Shown here one piece after another: positions 7,652-16,367 of a DNA stretch of 36,716 nucleotides. Below the pieces are notes generated by a model. The model had not been told where the DNA came from. It searched no databases and saw only the letters and a list, made by a program, of their open reading frames with translations. Every line of letters starts with the position of its first letter. Positions within the stretch are counted from its first letter, which is position 1. The DNA is taken from assembly GCF_021277265.1 (NCBI RefSeq), contig NZ_JAJSOH010000049.1, positions 1-36,716 on the forward strand, in the 5' to 3' direction. The translations under genes were made by a program, and so were the position numbers. Source of the stretch: Kineosporia rhizophila. Its GTDB lineage: Bacteria; Actinomycetota; Actinomycetes; Actinomycetales; Kineosporiaceae.

Positions 7652-9100
7652 TCAGGAGCGGTCGGTGCGGGCCGGGGGATCGGTCGGGGTGAGGTCGAGG
7701 TCGGCCGGGCGGGCCTCCTCGGTGGAGCCGGAGATCGGCCGGGCCGGGGGCTCGGCGTCCTCCGGCAGGGCCGCGATCTCGGTGGCCGGGGGCAGGTCGC
7801 GGTTCTCGCGGGCCTGGCGGGCGGCCTCCTTGGCCTCCTCGATCTGGTTGAGCTCGGCCTCGTCGAGCGGATGCACCTGGACCCGCAGGATCGCCCGGGG
7901 CGTGACCTCCAGGGCGGTCAGGCGCCACTGGCCCACGACGGTCTCGGTGCCCGCGGGCGGGAACTCGCCGAGCGCCTCCAGCATGATCCCGGCGATCGTG
8001 GCGCTGCGCCCGGCGTCCAGGTCGATGCCCAGGTCGGGCAGGTCGTGGGCGGGGAAGGAGCCGTTCAGCTCGACGTCGCCGTCGGGGCGGTGCACCACCT
8101 GGGCGGTGTCCAGGTCGAACTCGTCGTAGATCTCGCCGACGATCTCCTCGAGCAGGTCCTCCAGGGTGACGATCCCGGCCACCGCGCCGAACTCGTCCAT
8201 CACCAGGGCCAGCTGCCCCCGCTGCTGCTGCATCCGGCCCAGGGCCTGCAGCACCCCGGCCGAGTCGGGCAGGACCAGGGCCGGGCGCACATAGTCGGCG
8301 ACCGTGCCGACCCCGGCCACCAGCTGCCGCAGGTGCACGAAACCGATGACGTCGTCCTCGGTCTCACCGATCACCGGGGCGCGCGAGCGGCCGGCCTCGA
8401 TCAGCAGGTCCCGGGCCCCGGTCGCGTCCTGCGTGGCGGACACGAAGACCACGTCGGTGCGGGGCACGAGCACCTGGTAGAGCTTGCGCTCGTCGAGCTC
8501 CAGGGCGCCCTCGATGATCGAGCGCTGCTGCTCGGGGATCGACTCCTGGGCGGCGATCATGTCCTTGATCTCCTCCTCGGAGACCTCGTCGCGGGCCGCC
8601 TTCGGGTCCAGGCCGAACAGTCGCACGACCAGTTCGGTGGAGCGCACCAGGATCCAGACCAGCGGACGGGCCAGGGTGGCGATCAGGTTGATCGGGCCGG
8701 TGGCCCGCAGCGCCCAGCCCGGCGCGGTCTGCATGGCGATCCGCTTGGGGGCGAGCTCACCGAGGACCAGGGTGAGGTAGGTCAGGATCACCGTGACCAC
8801 GAAGACGGCCACCGCGTCGGCGGCCCCGCCGAGGAAGCCGAGCGGCTCGATCAGCGGCTGGGCCAGGGTGACCGCGGCGGTCGCCGAGGCCAGGGCGCCG
8901 GCCAGGGTGATGCCGATCTGGATGGTCGACAGGAAACGGTCCGGGTCGGCGGTGAGCTTGGCCAGGCGCTTGCCCTTCTCGCCCTCCGCGGCCATCCGGT
9001 TGACCTGGCTCTCGCGCAGCGAGACGAGCGCCATCTCCGAGCCCGAGAGCAGGGCATTGATCAGAATCAGCACCGCGACCAGCGCGATCTGGACCCACAT
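7652..9100 (-). CDS. CNNM/CorC (HlyC) family membrane protein with CBS pair
   Basis: The 482-residue protein has the order: CNNM transmembrane domain (helices near residues 2-24, 57-82, 95-120 and 136-160, with the LNALLSGSEMALVSL-like opening and GELAPKRIA motif), two CBS domains (about 205-325, containing MDEFGAVAGIVTLEDLLEEIVGEI), and a C-terminal CorC_HlyC domain (about 345-425). Members move or regulate Mg2+ and other divalent cations; CBS domains bind adenine nucleotides. The last 55 residues are a charged Pro/Glu-rich tail. ATG 9100 has AAGGAG about 11 nt upstream. Many actinobacteria have two adjacent genes of this family; only one is present here. The historical name hemolysin is not supported functionally. 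Confidence 0.92.
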   Translation of the reverse strand: MWVQIALVAVLILINALLSGSEMALVSLRESQVNRMAAEGEKGKRLAKLTADPDRFLSTIQIGITLAGALASATAAVTLAQPLIEPLGFLGGAADAVAVFVVTVILTYLTLVLGELAPKRIAMQTAPGWALRATGPINLIATLARPLVWILVRSTELVVRLFGLDPKAARDEVSEEEIKDMIAAQESIPEQQRSIIEGALELDERKLYQVLVPRTDVVFVSATQDATGARDLLIEAGRSRAPVIGETEDDVIGFVHLRQLVAGVGTVADYVRPALVLPDSAGVLQALGRMQQQRGQLALVMDEFGAVAGIVTLEDLLEEIVGEIYDEFDLDTAQVVHRPDGDVELNGSFPAHDLPDLGIDLDAGRSATIAGIMLEALGEFPPAGTETVVGQWRLTALEVTPRAILRVQVHPLDEAELNQIEEAKEAARQARENRDLPPATEIAALPEDAEPPARPISGSTEEARPADLDLTPTDPPARTDRS

Positions 9101-9467
9101 GGTGAGCTCGGCTCCTTCGGGCTGATGCGATCAGCGTGAGAATTCGTCGTCCGGCACGCTGATCATGTCGCTTCCCGGGGCTCTTCGCAGATCCTGACGT
9201 GAACTCGTGACCGATCCGCTCCCCTGCGTGTCCGCGAGGTGACCGATGCGCCCCGGGGGCTCACCATCGTCCTCAATTCTGCTCTTGCCGTCCGCGGCAC
9301 TCCGGGTGAGTTTGGGACCGGAGCAGTCGTCGCCAACAACCGGTGAACACCTGGCCGTTGCGCAGTGAACCTCGCCTCGGTGACCTGTTCGCCGCGCAGC
9401 GGACGGTGCGAACCTCGCCAGGCTGGCATCGCGGCCCTCGTGGCCAGCAGGAACGGAGAAGGAACAG
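9101..9467. other. Divergent intergenic region, 367 bp
   Basis: The gap separates the leftward CNNM gene from rightward ppk2. Apart from the inverted repeat at 9129-9164 and the GGAGAAGG ribosome site just before the ppk2 ATG, nothing persuasive is seen. Reading frames crossing it are antisense continuations of neighbours with poor codon bias. Promoters for both genes should be here, but no clear -35/-10 pair was found. Confidence 0.6.
9129..9164. promoter_or_regulatory. Inverted repeat upstream of the CNNM gene
   Basis: Perfect 10-bp arms GATCAGCGTG (9129-9138) and CACGCTGATC (9155-9164) are separated by 16 bp. The repeat lies 28-64 bp before the CNNM start codon. It could be a two-site operator or a hairpin in the 5' leader. 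Confidence 0.4.
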
Positions 9468-10520
9468 ATGGAGAACGCGCCTGCGACCGAGCAGCCGGAG
9501 AGCGGACCGTCCGAGGTCGGGGCCCCGTCGCAGGACGTGGCCGAGGTGATGGCCGGGCTGGACAGCGAGCGGATGGCCCAGATCCGGGAGCGGATCCACG
9601 TGCCCGGCGGCGGCACCCCGCTGGAGGGTCTGCCGCTGGAGGGCCTGCACGTCGACGACTCGGACGACGACGACCCGGTCCTGATCACCGCGGAGGGCTC
9701 CCCGGTGGACACCTGGCGGGAGGGCTACCCCTACGAGGAGCGCCTGCGCCGGGACATCTACGAGGCCGAGAAGCGCCTGCTCCAGATCGAGCTGCTGAAG
9801 CTGCAGAACTGGGTGAAGAGCTCCGGCGAGAAGGTCGTGATCCTGTTCGAGGGGCGCGACGCGGCCGGCAAGGGCGGCACGATCAAGCGGTTCATGGAGC
9901 ACCTGAACCCGCGCGGCGCCCGGGTGGTGGCGCTGGAGAAGCCCAGCGAGCGCGAACAGGGCGAGTGGTACTTCCAGCGCTACATCCAGACCCTGCCCAC
10001 CGCCGGCGAGATCGTGCTGTACGACCGGTCCTGGTACAACCGCGCCGGGGTCGAGCGGGTGATGGGCTTCTGCAGCGCCCCGGAGTACCTGGAGTTCATG
10101 CGGCAGGCCCCGGAGCTCGAGCGGATGCTGGTGCGCTCGGGGATCCGGCTGGTGAAGTTCTGGTTCTCGGTCTCGCAGCTGGAGCAGCGCACCCGGTTCC
10201 TGATCCGTCAGGTCGACCCGGTGCGGCAGTGGAAGCTCTCGCCGATGGACCTGGCCTCGCTGGACAAGTGGCAGGACTACACCGAGGCGAAGGAGGCGAT
10301 GTTCTTCTACACCGACACCGCCGACGCGCCCTGGACGGTGGTCAAGAGCAACGACAAGAAGCGGGCCCGGCTCAACGCGATGCGCCACGTGCTGCACCGT
10401 TTTCCCTACGAGGGCAAGGACAAAGAGGTTGTGGGCAACCCCGACCCGCTGATCGTCGGCTCGGCGTCCGACGTGTTCGAGGACGGTGAGCACACTTCGC
10501 GGTACTTCCCCCGGCTCTGA
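9468..10520 (+). CDS. ppk2: Polyphosphate kinase 2
   Basis: PPK2-family enzymes transfer phosphate between polyphosphate and nucleoside mono- or diphosphates. The 350-residue protein has a long polar, acidic N-terminal extension (about residues 1-85) followed by one PPK2 domain. The Walker A motif is GRDAAGKGG with Lys135; the Walker B/lid motif is LYDRSWYNRAGVERV with Asp186. The sequence KFWFSVSQLEQRTRFLIR and the ending SRYFPRL are typical of class I, NDP-using members, but class needs phylogeny. ATG 9468 has GGAGAAGG about 6 nt upstream. It precedes the phosphopantetheinyl transferase gene by about 107 bp on the same strand, not tightly enough to assert an operon. Confidence 0.93.
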   Translation: MENAPATEQPESGPSEVGAPSQDVAEVMAGLDSERMAQIRERIHVPGGGTPLEGLPLEGLHVDDSDDDDPVLITAEGSPVDTWREGYPYEERLRRDIYEAEKRLLQIELLKLQNWVKSSGEKVVILFEGRDAAGKGGTIKRFMEHLNPRGARVVALEKPSEREQGEWYFQRYIQTLPTAGEIVLYDRSWYNRAGVERVMGFCSAPEYLEFMRQAPELERMLVRSGIRLVKFWFSVSQLEQRTRFLIRQVDPVRQWKLSPMDLASLDKWQDYTEAKEAMFFYTDTADAPWTVVKSNDKKRARLNAMRHVLHRFPYEGKDKEVVGNPDPLIVGSASDVFEDGEHTSRYFPRL

Positions 10521-10627
10521 GCCGTCCGGCCCGGCCTGTCGGGAACGATGGACGATCGGGCGGGCGTCCGCAGTTGGCGTGCGGATTGCGGCCTTCCGTG
10601 GCTTTGCGGACGCGATCAGGGCATCCT

Positions 10628-11440
10628 GTGCGGGTGTCTGAAGCCCGTACGTCACCGGAGTCGGCCCTGACCGCGATCCCGTCGCCGGGGAGTCACCCCG
10701 CGCCCGTGGGGGCGGAGGTGGAGATCTGGTGGTCCCGGGTGGACGTCGGGAACCTGAGCGGTTCGCTCCGGTCCGAGCTGACGTCCCACCTGGACCCCGA
10801 CCGGGTGGCCAAGATCGGGCGCTACCGCCGCCCGGAGGACCGCGACCGTGGGCTGGCCGCGCACTCGCTGCTGCGCCGGGTGCTCTCGGCCGTCACCGGC
10901 ACCCCGCCGCCGGCCGTGGAGCTGGGCTCGTTCTGCATCTCCTGCGACGAGCAGGGCCACGGCAAGCCGTACCTGCGCACCGGTGGGACGAGCCAACCGG
11001 TCGAGATCAACCTCTCGCACTCCGGCGAGATCGTGATCGTGGCGCTGGCCGCCCCCGGGGTGCAGGTCGGCGTGGACGTGGAGCAGGGCCGCACCGTGGA
11101 CTGGGAGGCCATGCGCAGCTCGATCTTCGCCGACCAGGAGTGGGCCGCCACCGAGCGGCGCACCGACCGTGAGCACCGGCGGCTGTTCACCTGGGCCCGC
11201 AAGGAGTCCTCGGTCAAGGCCAGCGGGCACGGGCTGTCGCTGCCGCTGCGCGACGTGGTCACGGTGGAGGAGACCGACGGCACCTGGTCGGCGTCGATGC
11301 CGGCCGGGGTGGGCCGGGTGGCCGGGGCCGACCTGGACCTGGCCCCGGACGTGGCCGCGGCGGTGGCGGTGCTGCGGGAACAGGGCTGGCCCGAGCCGCC
11401 CGTGCTGCATCAGGTGCAGATCGGCTTAGCCGGGGGATGA
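10628..11440 (+). CDS. 4'-phosphopantetheinyl transferase (Sfp type)
   Basis: Transfers the phosphopantetheine arm of CoA to a conserved serine of acyl- or peptidyl-carrier proteins. From GTG 10628 the protein has 270 residues, about the Sfp/Gsp size. The family signatures are clear: GKPYL followed by INLSHS, the Mg2+-binding motif GVDVE (Asp150, Glu152) and W-x-x-KESSVKASGHGL (Glu193, Lys197). An FCISCDEQGHGKP stretch precedes them. The start is uncertain: GTG 10628 has CAGGG 6 nt upstream, GTG 10634 is nearly as good, and a longer frame begins at 10574. Its stop is 8 nt before the next ORF, so the two are probably cotranscribed. No polyketide or non-ribosomal peptide gene is in the window, so its carrier protein is unknown. 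Confidence 0.9.
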   Translation: MRVSEARTSPESALTAIPSPGSHPAPVGAEVEIWWSRVDVGNLSGSLRSELTSHLDPDRVAKIGRYRRPEDRDRGLAAHSLLRRVLSAVTGTPPPAVELGSFCISCDEQGHGKPYLRTGGTSQPVEINLSHSGEIVIVALAAPGVQVGVDVEQGRTVDWEAMRSSIFADQEWAATERRTDREHRRLFTWARKESSVKASGHGLSLPLRDVVTVEETDGTWSASMPAGVGRVAGADLDLAPDVAAAVAVLREQGWPEPPVLHQVQIGLAGG

Positions 11441-11448
11441 GCTGCTGA

Positions 11449-14400
11449 ATGCCGGACACCACCATCGCCACCAGCACCGAGGAGCAGCAGCGGGCGGTCG
11501 TCGGGCGCACCGAGCGCCTGCGGGCCGCCCTGGGCCAGGTGACGCTCGAGGAGTACCGCAGCGAGGACGCCCGGTTCGAGCGGGACTCCCGGCTCGGCCG
11601 GGAACTGCTGTACCTGGTGGCCAACAACTCCTGGTGCCGCCGGACCACCGAGGTGCTGCGGCTGCACCTGGCCGAGGCGGTGGACACCGACGTGGTGGTC
11701 GACGTGGACCTGTCCTACGCCGACCACGAGGCCTTCGAACTGGACGCCGGGCTGACCTGGCTGCCGCTGCTGGCCCTGCCGCCGATGAAGGCCCGCGACA
11801 CCTCCCGGACCCGGGAGGCCGGGCTGTTCAAGGAGTTCGCGGCCCGCAACCAGGTGCCGATCGACCGCTGGGCCGACGACGAGGCCGATCCGATCGCCAG
11901 CCTGGAGGTCAGCGACGGTGACGGCACCCGGATCCACCGGCTGACCCAGGCCGAGGTGCGGCAGCGGCTGGCCGCGGCGCTCGCCGAGATGATCCTGAAC
12001 GTGATGACCCGGCGGCCGCAGCAGGTCGGCCCGGAGCCCGGCGCGGCCGTGCAGCGGGCGCAGAAGCTGTTGCTGTCAGCGGCGATTCGCCGGATGCTGC
12101 CGGGCGCCTCGCCGATGACCGAGGCCGGGCAGCTGCCGGCCGGCGGTACCGTGCCGGACGGGATCCGCGACGCCCGCACTCTGCTCGACGAAATCCTCGC
12201 CGCCGACGTCGAACTCGCTCTTTCGGGTGCTGACGAGCCGGTCCGGCAGCCGGTTTCGGTTCCGTTCTCCTCCGACGGCGGTTTTCTGGCGCCCGGGGCA
12301 ACCCCTTTCGGCCGAGAGCAGCCGGGGACGGCTGCCGACGAGACCGCCGGCACTCAGGCGCGTGAAGCGTCCTCAATTCCTGATCAGTCGGGGACGGCTG
12401 CCACCGGGACGGTCGATGCCGAGGCGACCGTGCCGATGCGGGTGCGACCGAAACCGGGCCTCGACACCGAGGTGATGAAGGTCCTCACCGGGCCGGGCGC
12501 GACTGACGCGCCGGGGACCGGGCCGATCACCGGGCCGATCACGATCGACTCCTGGCTGGAGGACGGCGGCCGGTTGCGCCCGGTACTCGGTTCGCACGTC
12601 GGGGAGATCCTGGACGCGCTGATCGGCACCACCCTGGTGGTGATCGCCGTGCGCGACCAGGGCCGGCCGATGTCCTACACGGTGCACGTGCCCTCGCGCC
12701 GGCTGGTGCGGCGCGGGCGGGCCTGGTTCCAGCCGCGCGCCCTGCTGAGCATCGACCTGCTGGCCCCGACCGCGCACGCCGACCGGCAGATCCGGCTGGT
12801 GCTGCCCGAGGGCGTGGTCTGCCGCGGCGACCGGGTGCAGGGGCGGATCGACGTCGAGCTGCCCGGGCCGTTCGAGCGGCTCGAGGCGCTGATGCGCAGG
12901 CTCTTCCCCCGTCACCTGCCGCCCGACCGGCCGGCCTCCTGGGTGGACGTGCAGATCGCCGAGATGGCGCTGCACAAGCTGGATTCCGCCCTCGACAGCC
13001 TGCGCTACTACCTGGTCGAGGCGACCCACGACGAACTGGCCGACGACGGTGAGCCCCGGGGCCTACGGCAGCTGCTGACCCGCACGCCGCGCCGGCCCTC
13101 GCGTGAACACCTCACCCGGCAGCTGGACGAGAAGCTGCGGGAGCTGCGGGTGCACCTGGACCGGGTCCGGGCCGCCGGCGTCCTGGGCGACGGGATGGCC
13201 GCGGTCTGGCGGGCCTGGGACTCCGGCTCGTGGTTTCCGCGCTGGATGCGCCGCCGGGTGGACGTGAACACGGCCAGCGTGAACCTGGTGATGCTGCGCG
13301 CCTCCGCGGTCGACGACATCGCGATCCGGGCCCGGCCGATCCGCGCCCGGATCGAGGCCGACCTGGCCCTGTCCGAGGTCTCCGACGTGGCCCGGTACAC
13401 CGGTGGGCTGAACCTCGCGGTGCTGGGCGTGCTCTGCCTGATGCTGCTGAAGTGGCCTCCGCACCAGAGCGGCGCCGGCGACGCGATCCAGGTGCTGGCC
13501 ACCATCCTCACCCTGTTCGCGGCGGTGCTGGCCGGCCGGGTCGAGCTGGGGCAGGCCTTCACCCTGCGCGGTCTGCTCACCCGGGCCACCTACTGGCTGA
13601 TGTTCGGCTCCGTGCTGCCCACCGTGCTGCTGGCCATGGCGCTGGCGCTGATGCCGGTCGGTTACGCCTTCGAGGCCGCGCTGACCGCGTTCACCGTACA
13701 GGCCCTGCTGATGCTCCGATTCCGCCCCACCGAGCTGCGCCGGTCCCGGCCGGGGCGGCGCTCGCGCTCGGCCCGGATGCGGGTGATGAGCGCCTACCAG
13801 CCGGACTACGCCCGGGTGGACATGCTGCGCGGGCGGCGCAGCCGGGCGCTGATCACCGAGGCCCTGCTGCTCGGCCGGGACGCCTTCGCCTACGTGGTGA
13901 CCCGCCCGGCCGGTGAGGGGCAGCTGCTGAGCCTGCTGGAGCGCTCGCAGGCCGGTGGCAGCCCGGTCACCGGGCTGACCCGGACGGCCCGGCGGTCGGT
14001 GGCGCGGCTCCTCAACCCCCGTGGGATCGAACAGGTCGTCTCTTCGGAGCGGGTGAATCTGCTCGGCGCGGTGCAGTCGGCCACGGCCGGGCGGGCGATG
14101 ACGTACCTGGTGTTCCGCGACCAGCCGGTGGAGGACTGGCGTTCGGCCGAGGAGGACAAGGACGACGTGGTGGCCCCGGTGCCGCTCGACCCGGACCGGG
14201 TGGCGCCGCAGGAACCGCCGGAGTGGCAGCTGCAGATCCTGATCGGTGTGCCGGTGACCCCGGTCGCGGTCACCCTGGGCCGGCATCCGGTGATGGCCGT
14301 GGTCTCCGCCGCCGCCCGCTACAACTTCCAGGTCAGCAGCGTTCAGCTACCGACGGCGCCGCCCCCCGGGCGCTCCGGCGAGGCGCTGCGCTGGATGCAG

Positions 14401-15333
14401 CTGAGCGTGGGAGTGACCTACCGGCGCGGTGACTCGCTGCGTGGGCTGGGGTCGTTCCTGCACCGGGTGCACCGCATGGACGGGATGGCCTTCGGCGCGG
14501 GCCGGCTGTCGATCCTCGTGCAGATCAACGCCGACAGTCGTCCCCTGCCCGCGCTGTCGGCGTCGAAGCCGTTGAGCGACAAAGACTTCGACGTCGTGCC
14601 GGACGACGAGGCGGCCAGTGACCCGGAACGCAACTGGCGCACCCTGGTGCTGACCGCGCACTCCCGGGTCGGGCTGCTGCGGGATGTGCTCCACGGGCTG
14701 AGCGCTCAGGCGCCGAACTTCGAGCTGGCCGGGCTCACGGTCGAGGGTGTCTATGGCCAGACGGTGCTCTTCCTGGTCGGGCGGGACCGCTCGACCAGTG
14801 ACCCCTCGCTGCGCGAGGGACTGCAGCGCTGGATGCGGCCTTCCGACCGGCTGATCGTGGCGGTGGACCGGCGGCTCAGCGCCCGCACCCTGGACGGCTC
14901 CGCAGCCCTGCGGGAACGGCTGCTGCTGCAGGTCTTCCTGCGGACCCCGGACCGGCCGGGGGTGCTGCGGGAGACGCTGAAGAACCTGGCCCGGGCGCTG
15001 GAGGTGTACGGGCCCGAGGGGCACTCCTACGGCGAGGCGATGGAGCGGATCGACGTCTGGTTCGTGACCATGGAGGTGGCCAACGGGCGCACCTTCCGAG
15101 GGCGCCTGACGGTGCGGCTGCCGGGAGAGCCCGACTCGTGGGCGCAGTGGGCCGCGGTGGACTGGCCCGCCGTGGAGCGTTCGCTGAGCCAGGCGTCGGC
15201 CCAGGCCGCCCGGGGTGAGGGCAACGACGCGGCGATGGGCGGCGCGGTGGCGATCATGGACGACACGGTGATCACGGTGGAACTGATGCGGATCGCCGAC
15301 CAGCGGCTGCGGCCGCTGAGCCCGCCGGACTGA
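11449..15333 (+). CDS. Very large unrecognised membrane protein with C-terminal tandem ACT-like domains
   Basis: A 1294-residue protein of no family I recognise. Regions in order: an N-terminal soluble domain (about 1-200) with YLVANNSWCRRTTEVLRLHL and a WLPLLALPPMK motif; a low-complexity Ala/Gly/Thr linker (about 235-345); a beta-rich domain (about 365-480, containing LRPVLGSHVGEILDALIGTT and RLVLPEGVVCRGDRVQG); a helical segment (about 500-640); four hydrophobic helices (about 652-672, 680-702, 716-738, 738-758); an Arg-rich cytosolic stretch; a mixed domain (about 920-1045); then two ACT-like units at about 1062-1112 (VLTAHSRVGLLRDVLHGL) and 1158-1225 (LRTPDRPGVLRETLKNLA). ACT domains usually bind amino acids or other small ligands, so a membrane sensor/regulator is plausible. 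It starts 8 nt after the phosphopantetheinyl transferase and converges on the secretion-like operon with 1 nt between stops. Confidence 0.85.
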   Translation: MPDTTIATSTEEQQRAVVGRTERLRAALGQVTLEEYRSEDARFERDSRLGRELLYLVANNSWCRRTTEVLRLHLAEAVDTDVVVDVDLSYADHEAFELDAGLTWLPLLALPPMKARDTSRTREAGLFKEFAARNQVPIDRWADDEADPIASLEVSDGDGTRIHRLTQAEVRQRLAAALAEMILNVMTRRPQQVGPEPGAAVQRAQKLLLSAAIRRMLPGASPMTEAGQLPAGGTVPDGIRDARTLLDEILAADVELALSGADEPVRQPVSVPFSSDGGFLAPGATPFGREQPGTAADETAGTQAREASSIPDQSGTAATGTVDAEATVPMRVRPKPGLDTEVMKVLTGPGATDAPGTGPITGPITIDSWLEDGGRLRPVLGSHVGEILDALIGTTLVVIAVRDQGRPMSYTVHVPSRRLVRRGRAWFQPRALLSIDLLAPTAHADRQIRLVLPEGVVCRGDRVQGRIDVELPGPFERLEALMRRLFPRHLPPDRPASWVDVQIAEMALHKLDSALDSLRYYLVEATHDELADDGEPRGLRQLLTRTPRRPSREHLTRQLDEKLRELRVHLDRVRAAGVLGDGMAAVWRAWDSGSWFPRWMRRRVDVNTASVNLVMLRASAVDDIAIRARPIRARIEADLALSEVSDVARYTGGLNLAVLGVLCLMLLKWPPHQSGAGDAIQVLATILTLFAAVLAGRVELGQAFTLRGLLTRATYWLMFGSVLPTVLLAMALALMPVGYAFEAALTAFTVQALLMLRFRPTELRRSRPGRRSRSARMRVMSAYQPDYARVDMLRGRRSRALITEALLLGRDAFAYVVTRPAGEGQLLSLLERSQAGGSPVTGLTRTARRSVARLLNPRGIEQVVSSERVNLLGAVQSATAGRAMTYLVFRDQPVEDWRSAEEDKDDVVAPVPLDPDRVAPQEPPEWQLQILIGVPVTPVAVTLGRHPVMAVVSAAARYNFQVSSVQLPTAPPPGRSGEALRWMQLSVGVTYRRGDSLRGLGSFLHRVHRMDGMAFGAGRLSILVQINADSRPLPALSASKPLSDKDFDVVPDDEAASDPERNWRTLVLTAHSRVGLLRDVLHGLSAQAPNFELAGLTVEGVYGQTVLFLVGRDRSTSDPSLREGLQRWMRPSDRLIVAVDRRLSARTLDGSAALRERLLLQVFLRTPDRPGVLRETLKNLARALEVYGPEGHSYGEAMERIDVWFVTMEVANGRTFRGRLTVRLPGEPDSWAQWAAVDWPAVERSLSQASAQAARGEGNDAAMGGAVAIMDDTVITVELMRIADQRLRPLSPPD
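12323..12402 (+). repeat. Direct 14-bp repeat in the linker of the 1294-residue gene
   Basis: CGGGGACGGCTGCC occurs at 12323-12336 and again at 12389-12402, 66 bp apart and in frame. The two copies encode similar GTAA-containing peptides. The surrounding stretch (about 12180-12450) has more T-ending codons than the rest of the gene, consistent with an unconstrained linker. Confidence 0.6.
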
Positions 15334-15346
15334 ATCAGGCGGCGGG
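15321..15346. terminator. Hairpin covering both convergent stop codons
   Basis: Arms CCCGCCG (15321-15327) and CGGCGGG (15340-15346) flank a short CTGA-A-TCAG inner dyad. The structure contains the stop codons of both the 1294-residue gene (15331-15333) and the NlpC/P60 gene (15337-15335). Only 1 nt separates the two genes, so a terminator has to lie inside coding sequence. Confidence 0.45.
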
Positions 15347-16363
15347 GTCGGCGGAGTCGGCGAAGGCCGAGTCGTTCAGCCGCCCGAGCTTCCAGCGCAC
15401 ATTGTCGGCGGTGTACTCGGAGAGCTGGACGTTGCGCCCGGTCTCGGGCGCCTGCACGGCCAGGCCCGGTTCCACCACGATCATCACGTGCCCGGCCGAG
15501 CCGCGCTGGCCGAGGGCGCCGAACAGCAGGTCGCCGGGCTTCTCCTGACCGGGTTCGATCATCGTGGAGTTGTCCATCATCTGCGCCGCGGTACGGATCT
15601 TCAGCGGGTGCCCGACCTTCTGGTACGAGTACACGATCAGGCCGGAGCAGTCGAAGGCGTCCGGGCCGACCGCACCCCAGACGTACGGGTCGCCCTGCTG
15701 CTCCAGGGCCACCTGGAGGAAGTCGCCGATGGTGCCGTCGGGCAGGCTGGCCCCGACGATGTTCCGGTCGCAGCCCAGGGCGTCGTCCCCGACCACCGAC
15801 TCGACCAGCGAGGCGGCCATCGACTCCCAGCGGGCGTAGGCGTAGGGGAAGGCGGAACGCTGCACCGCCTGGGCCGCGTCGGTGATGGCCATCGACTGCC
15901 AGTCGCTGATGTCCGTCAGGCCGGGCTGGCCGGCCTGGCCACCGGCGTAGAACATCCGGGAGGCGGTCTCGGGATCGGTCCGCTCCGACGCCGAGCCCCA
16001 GGCGGCGCGCTGCTGGAACAGGCCGAGGCTGTCCCGGTCGCCGTACTCCAGGTTGCGCAGCGTCGACTCCTGCATGGCGGTGGCCACCGCCACCACCAGA
16101 CCGCGGCTGGGAATGTCCAGCTCGACCCCGGTCTCGATCACCGTCTGCGCGTTGGCCAGCTGGGCGTCGTCCAGCACCACGTCGGTGTTGCCGGTCTGGG
16201 CGATCCGGGCGCAGCTGACGCTCGAGGTGCCGTCGGTGGTCTCTTCCGAGACCCCGGCGATGCCCATCATCATCATCGCCGGGACCAGCACCAGGCCGGC
16301 CCCGAACAGGCTCAGGACGACCATCAGGACGATGACCAGGCGCAGCGGAATGCGTCGTTCCAT
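15335..16363 (-). CDS. Lysozyme-like plus NlpC/P60 cell-wall hydrolase of the type IV secretion-like operon
   Basis: The 342-residue protein has a transmembrane or signal-anchor helix at about residues 8-35. A lytic-transglycosylase/lysozyme-like segment follows, with Glu99 in AMQESTLRN and the SLGLFQQR motif. A C-terminal NlpC/P60 peptidase carries Cys239 in FDCSGLIVYSY and His292 in AGHVMIVV. Such two-domain hydrolases (Tn916 Orf14, pCW3 TcpG class; VirB1 role) open peptidoglycan for a conjugation apparatus. It is the last gene of the leftward operon, starting 4 nt after the TcpC-like stop, so translation is probably coupled. The third NlpC residue could not be fixed confidently. In a fixed chromosomal locus the job may be wall remodelling for secretion rather than DNA transfer. 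Confidence 0.9.
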   Translation of the reverse strand: MERRIPLRLVIVLMVVLSLFGAGLVLVPAMMMMGIAGVSEETTDGTSSVSCARIAQTGNTDVVLDDAQLANAQTVIETGVELDIPSRGLVVAVATAMQESTLRNLEYGDRDSLGLFQQRAAWGSASERTDPETASRMFYAGGQAGQPGLTDISDWQSMAITDAAQAVQRSAFPYAYARWESMAASLVESVVGDDALGCDRNIVGASLPDGTIGDFLQVALEQQGDPYVWGAVGPDAFDCSGLIVYSYQKVGHPLKIRTAAQMMDNSTMIEPGQEKPGDLLFGALGQRGSAGHVMIVVEPGLAVQAPETGRNVQLSEYTADNVRWKLGRLNDSAFADSADPAA

Positions 16364-16367
16364 GGCT

